Assembly (NCBI RefSeq): GCF_009826935.1
Contig: NZ_WUMN01000003.1
Coordinates: 248,001-312,000, forward strand
Reading direction: 5' to 3'
Length of the DNA stretch: 64,000 bases
DNA from: Flavobacterium sp. Sd200
GTDB taxonomy: Bacteria; Bacteroidota; Bacteroidia; Flavobacteriales; Flavobacteriaceae
Numbering within the stretch: the first letter of the stretch is position 1; every line of letters starts with the position of its first letter. Positions 62,252-64,000 of this stretch are shown here, piece by piece. Position numbers and translations under genes: made by a program. The notes below the pieces were generated by a model, which did not search any database, was not told the origin of the DNA, and worked only from the letters and a program-made list of their open reading frames with translations.

Positions 62252-63295
62252 TTAATTCTGCAAGAAAATACCTGCGCCATTTTGCTCGAACTCGCTGCAC
62301 AGGTCAAAAGCCCTTTGCGCTTTGCCCTGCGCCGTGCCGCCCATGACAAGGGATTTCAATTTGTCTTCCCCGTCCTTGTATTTCCTAACATTTTGGTAGT
62401 AGCCCGTAACGGCATTGTATGCCCCGAACAATGTCCCTTTTGTAGTGTCCATGCGTTGGGTGTCGCTTACCATTGCATAGGCGAAAGCATCTTCCACCGT
62501 ATTTTTAAATACGGTAGATAGTTCGTCTTGCGCCCCTTTTTTCAGAAGGTCGAACGTCTCTTTGTTGGGGCAAAGCGCCAGTTCGATGAGTTTGCGTACT
62601 TCTTTATCGCTCACTTTTACCGTTGCCCAATTGTTAAAGATGCCCTCTAATTTGTTGCTAAGCGCATCGGCTAAGCCCATTACTTTGTGGGCATCTTCCA
62701 AACGTTGTTTTGCACCTGTAGTATGCTTGATGCGTACCACGTTAGCCATCCCTTTCAAGGCTGCATTTAATGTGTTTTGGCATACGATGCGGATGGGTGT
62801 AAATGCTGCGGTAATACTGCCTAAACCGTCGTGCGAGGTAGTAAGGAAAATATACTTTTCGGTAACATCGTCACCATTGCCGACCCTGATATAGCCGGGT
62901 AGTTTTGCCGTAATGAATATGCGTTCCCCATCGCCCAAAGCCCCTGCTGTCTCGTAAAGGATGCCATCGCCACCGCCTACAATGGCATCAAAGAATGAAA
63001 ATGCATCACGGTTTTGTATCAGGTGGTAATCCTTGCCCACGCTTGCACCCAAAACGGTATCGCTATCGGTGCGGTAGGTAAAGAAGCTGCTTTTTGACTG
63101 CATGGTTTTACCGCTCGGAAAAATGTGGGTGTTTGGCTCTTTGGCTATTTCATAGTCAAGCCCTGCAAATTGGATGGCTTCTGCGCTTGTCGGGTAATCA
63201 GTAACGATTTGCCCCAGTCCGTGCCATGCTTTTTCCTGTACGCTAAAGAACGAGTAGTTGCCTGTCCTTTCGTTGAAATTAAGATTGTGTGCCAT
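62252..63295 (-). CDS. DUF932 plasmid/phage-type protein
   Basis: A 347-residue protein with the DUF932 pattern: MAHNLNFNERTGNYSFFSVQEKAWHGLGQ at the start, DYEIAKEPN, SSFFTYRTDSDTVLGASVGKDYHLIQNRDAFSFFD, and FTPIRIVCQNTLNAAL. Such proteins are common on plasmids, phages and integrative elements and have no assigned function. It shares 17 bp with the gene upstream, so both are translated from one message. Confidence 0.9.
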   Translation of the reverse strand: MAHNLNFNERTGNYSFFSVQEKAWHGLGQIVTDYPTSAEAIQFAGLDYEIAKEPNTHIFPSGKTMQSKSSFFTYRTDSDTVLGASVGKDYHLIQNRDAFSFFDAIVGGGDGILYETAGALGDGERIFITAKLPGYIRVGNGDDVTEKYIFLTTSHDGLGSITAAFTPIRIVCQNTLNAALKGMANVVRIKHTTGAKQRLEDAHKVMGLADALSNKLEGIFNNWATVKVSDKEVRKLIELALCPNKETFDLLKKGAQDELSTVFKNTVEDAFAYAMVSDTQRMDTTKGTLFGAYNAVTGYYQNVRKYKDGEDKLKSLVMGGTAQGKAQRAFDLCSEFEQNGAGIFLQN

Positions 63296-63491
63296 GATTT
63301 TCTGATTTAGTATTAGACAATTTTAAATGTGCAGGTTTTGTTTTGGCAGCTGTACTGCCCTGTAGGATGTCCGCTGCAACTACCTCGATTTCTTTTTCGG
63401 GTGCTGTACTTGCCCCATCGTTTTGCAGCCCTTCTGCTACCGTCCTGTTTCCTGTTTTTTCCATCACTACTTTATTAAGGTTTGTAATCAT
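63279..63491 (-). CDS. Hypothetical protein, 70 aa
   Basis: A short polar protein (MITNLNKVVMEKTGNRTVAEGLQNDGASTAPEKEIEVV) with no membrane segment or known motif. It overlaps the start of the DUF932 gene by 17 bp and is the first gene of the minus-strand element operon. A nested inverted repeat lies upstream at 63522-63686. Its polar composition makes a regulatory or unstructured role possible, but nothing specific can be said. Confidence 0.55.
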   Translation of the reverse strand: MITNLNKVVMEKTGNRTVAEGLQNDGASTAPEKEIEVVAADILQGSTAAKTKPAHLKLSNTKSENHGTQS

Positions 63492-63521
63492 TTAAGATTC
63501 CTTCATAAAGCCCACATTAAA

Positions 63522-63686
63522 ATTTCCATCGGAAATGGGCTAAAAAGAAAGCAAGTGGCCAGCAGGGAAATCGAAAAGGCGGGCTATAAGTCCCCCCTTG
63601 TGGGGGTGGCGCAGCCATTATGCGCCCGCCTTTTCGATTTCCATGCTAACTTAGCTGCCCTTTTTAGTCCATTTCCCAATGGAAAT
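63522..63686. repeat. 165-bp nested inverted repeat of unknown function
   Basis: Outer arms of about 26 bp (63522-63547 with 63660-63686, near-perfect), a mismatched middle section (AGC..AAGT..AGCA on both sides), perfect 19-bp inner arms (63566-63584 with 63624-63642) and two apical hairpins (CCCC..GGGG, and GGCGCA with TGCGCC). As DNA or RNA it folds into a long rod with a forked tip. It lies upstream of the minus-strand PRTRC-region operon. Confidence 0.8.
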
Positions 63687-63972
63687 GATTCAGAATAGTA
63701 AGTTTGTTCAACATTGGCCTTCCATGAATGAGAGAGGACATTATCAGTAGCTTGTTTTTGCTGAATCGGTGGAAAGAGTAATTAAAATTATGCAGTCGAG
63801 AATTTCGGTAAAGTCCTAACGATTAGCTGTAAAAGCGATGAATTATTTGTAGATTTATGGCGCTTAACAAGTGGTTAGCGGGATTGTTCTCTAAAGGTCT
63901 GGCGGTTTCAGCACTACAGGTACACTTAGAGCTAATAATTAAATTTTAAATAATGTAGCGGGTCTTTATTAA

Positions 63973-64000
63973 ATGAAAAGTATTACAACTATTGAGTTTG
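63973..64000 (+). CDS. Possible start of a plus-strand gene, cut by window
   Basis: An ATG at 63973 opens a frame (MKSITTIEF) that runs off the window. Only nine codons can be read, so the product is unknown. The 286 bp between 63687 and 63972 show no gene. Confidence 0.3.

Overview
The window looks like chromosome of a flavobacterium (Bacteroidota, probably Flavobacteriaceae). The evidence is AT-rich spacers, promoters of the TTG / TAnnTTTG type rather than -35/-10 boxes, very large secreted proteins with type IX secretion (T9SS) C-terminal domains, a bacillithiol gene (bshC), SusC/SusD pairs and DUF4960 lipoproteins.

Left part (1-32.3 kb), mostly core chromosome. Two tandem giant T9SS-secreted, adhesin-like proteins come first; the first is cut by the window edge. 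They share an almost identical 1.5 kb 3' module that runs through the stop codon and terminator. Then follow a VOC protein, ndk, bshC, a small two-gene cassette (DUF6934 plus a 53-residue protein) flanked by 91-bp direct repeats copied from the bshC 5' end, a large radical SAM protein with a palindromic element read in frame, rimO, a FadL-like outer-membrane protein, a Gly/Trp/Tyr-rich lipoprotein, proS, two tRNA-Glu genes, rpsT, a CPBP protease, two short-chain dehydrogenases, an AraC regulator and a few AT-rich hypothetical genes.

Middle part (32.3-36.5 kb), accessory DNA. A possible 3' tRNA remnant may mark an island end. After it come a DUF2971 protein, a small membrane protein, an AbiE-like nucleotidyltransferase toxin/antitoxin pair with an inverted repeat at its promoter, and a non-coding stretch with a hairpin, two perfect palindromes (36 and 44 bp) and three 24-bp tandem repeats.

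Fructan utilisation locus (36.5-57.6 kb). Divergent clusters encode a PfkB fructokinase, a GH32 enzyme, an MFS sugar porter and a hybrid two-component sensor with a periplasmic-binding-protein domain (minus strand), and a LamG-GH32 lipoprotein, a second MFS porter, SusC, SusD, two DUF4960 lipoproteins and a third GH32 (plus strand). The expected flow is: fructan bound and cut at the surface, oligosaccharides imported by SusCD, cut to fructose in the periplasm, fructose sensed by the hybrid regulator, carried inward by the MFS porters and phosphorylated by the kinase. Two of the three GH32 proteins have unusual active-site regions.

Right part (57.7-64 kb), mobile-element backbone. A minus-strand PRTRC gene set (ThiF, B, a probable F, C, E) is followed upstream by two unknown small proteins, a DUF932 protein and another small protein. 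Upstream of these lies a 165-bp nested inverted repeat of unknown function. The PRTRC genes beside a complete sugar-utilisation locus, with a possible tRNA scar on the far side, suggest that about 32 kb to beyond 64 kb is an integrated element carrying fructan metabolism as cargo. This is inference: no integrase, relaxase or second attachment site is visible in the window.
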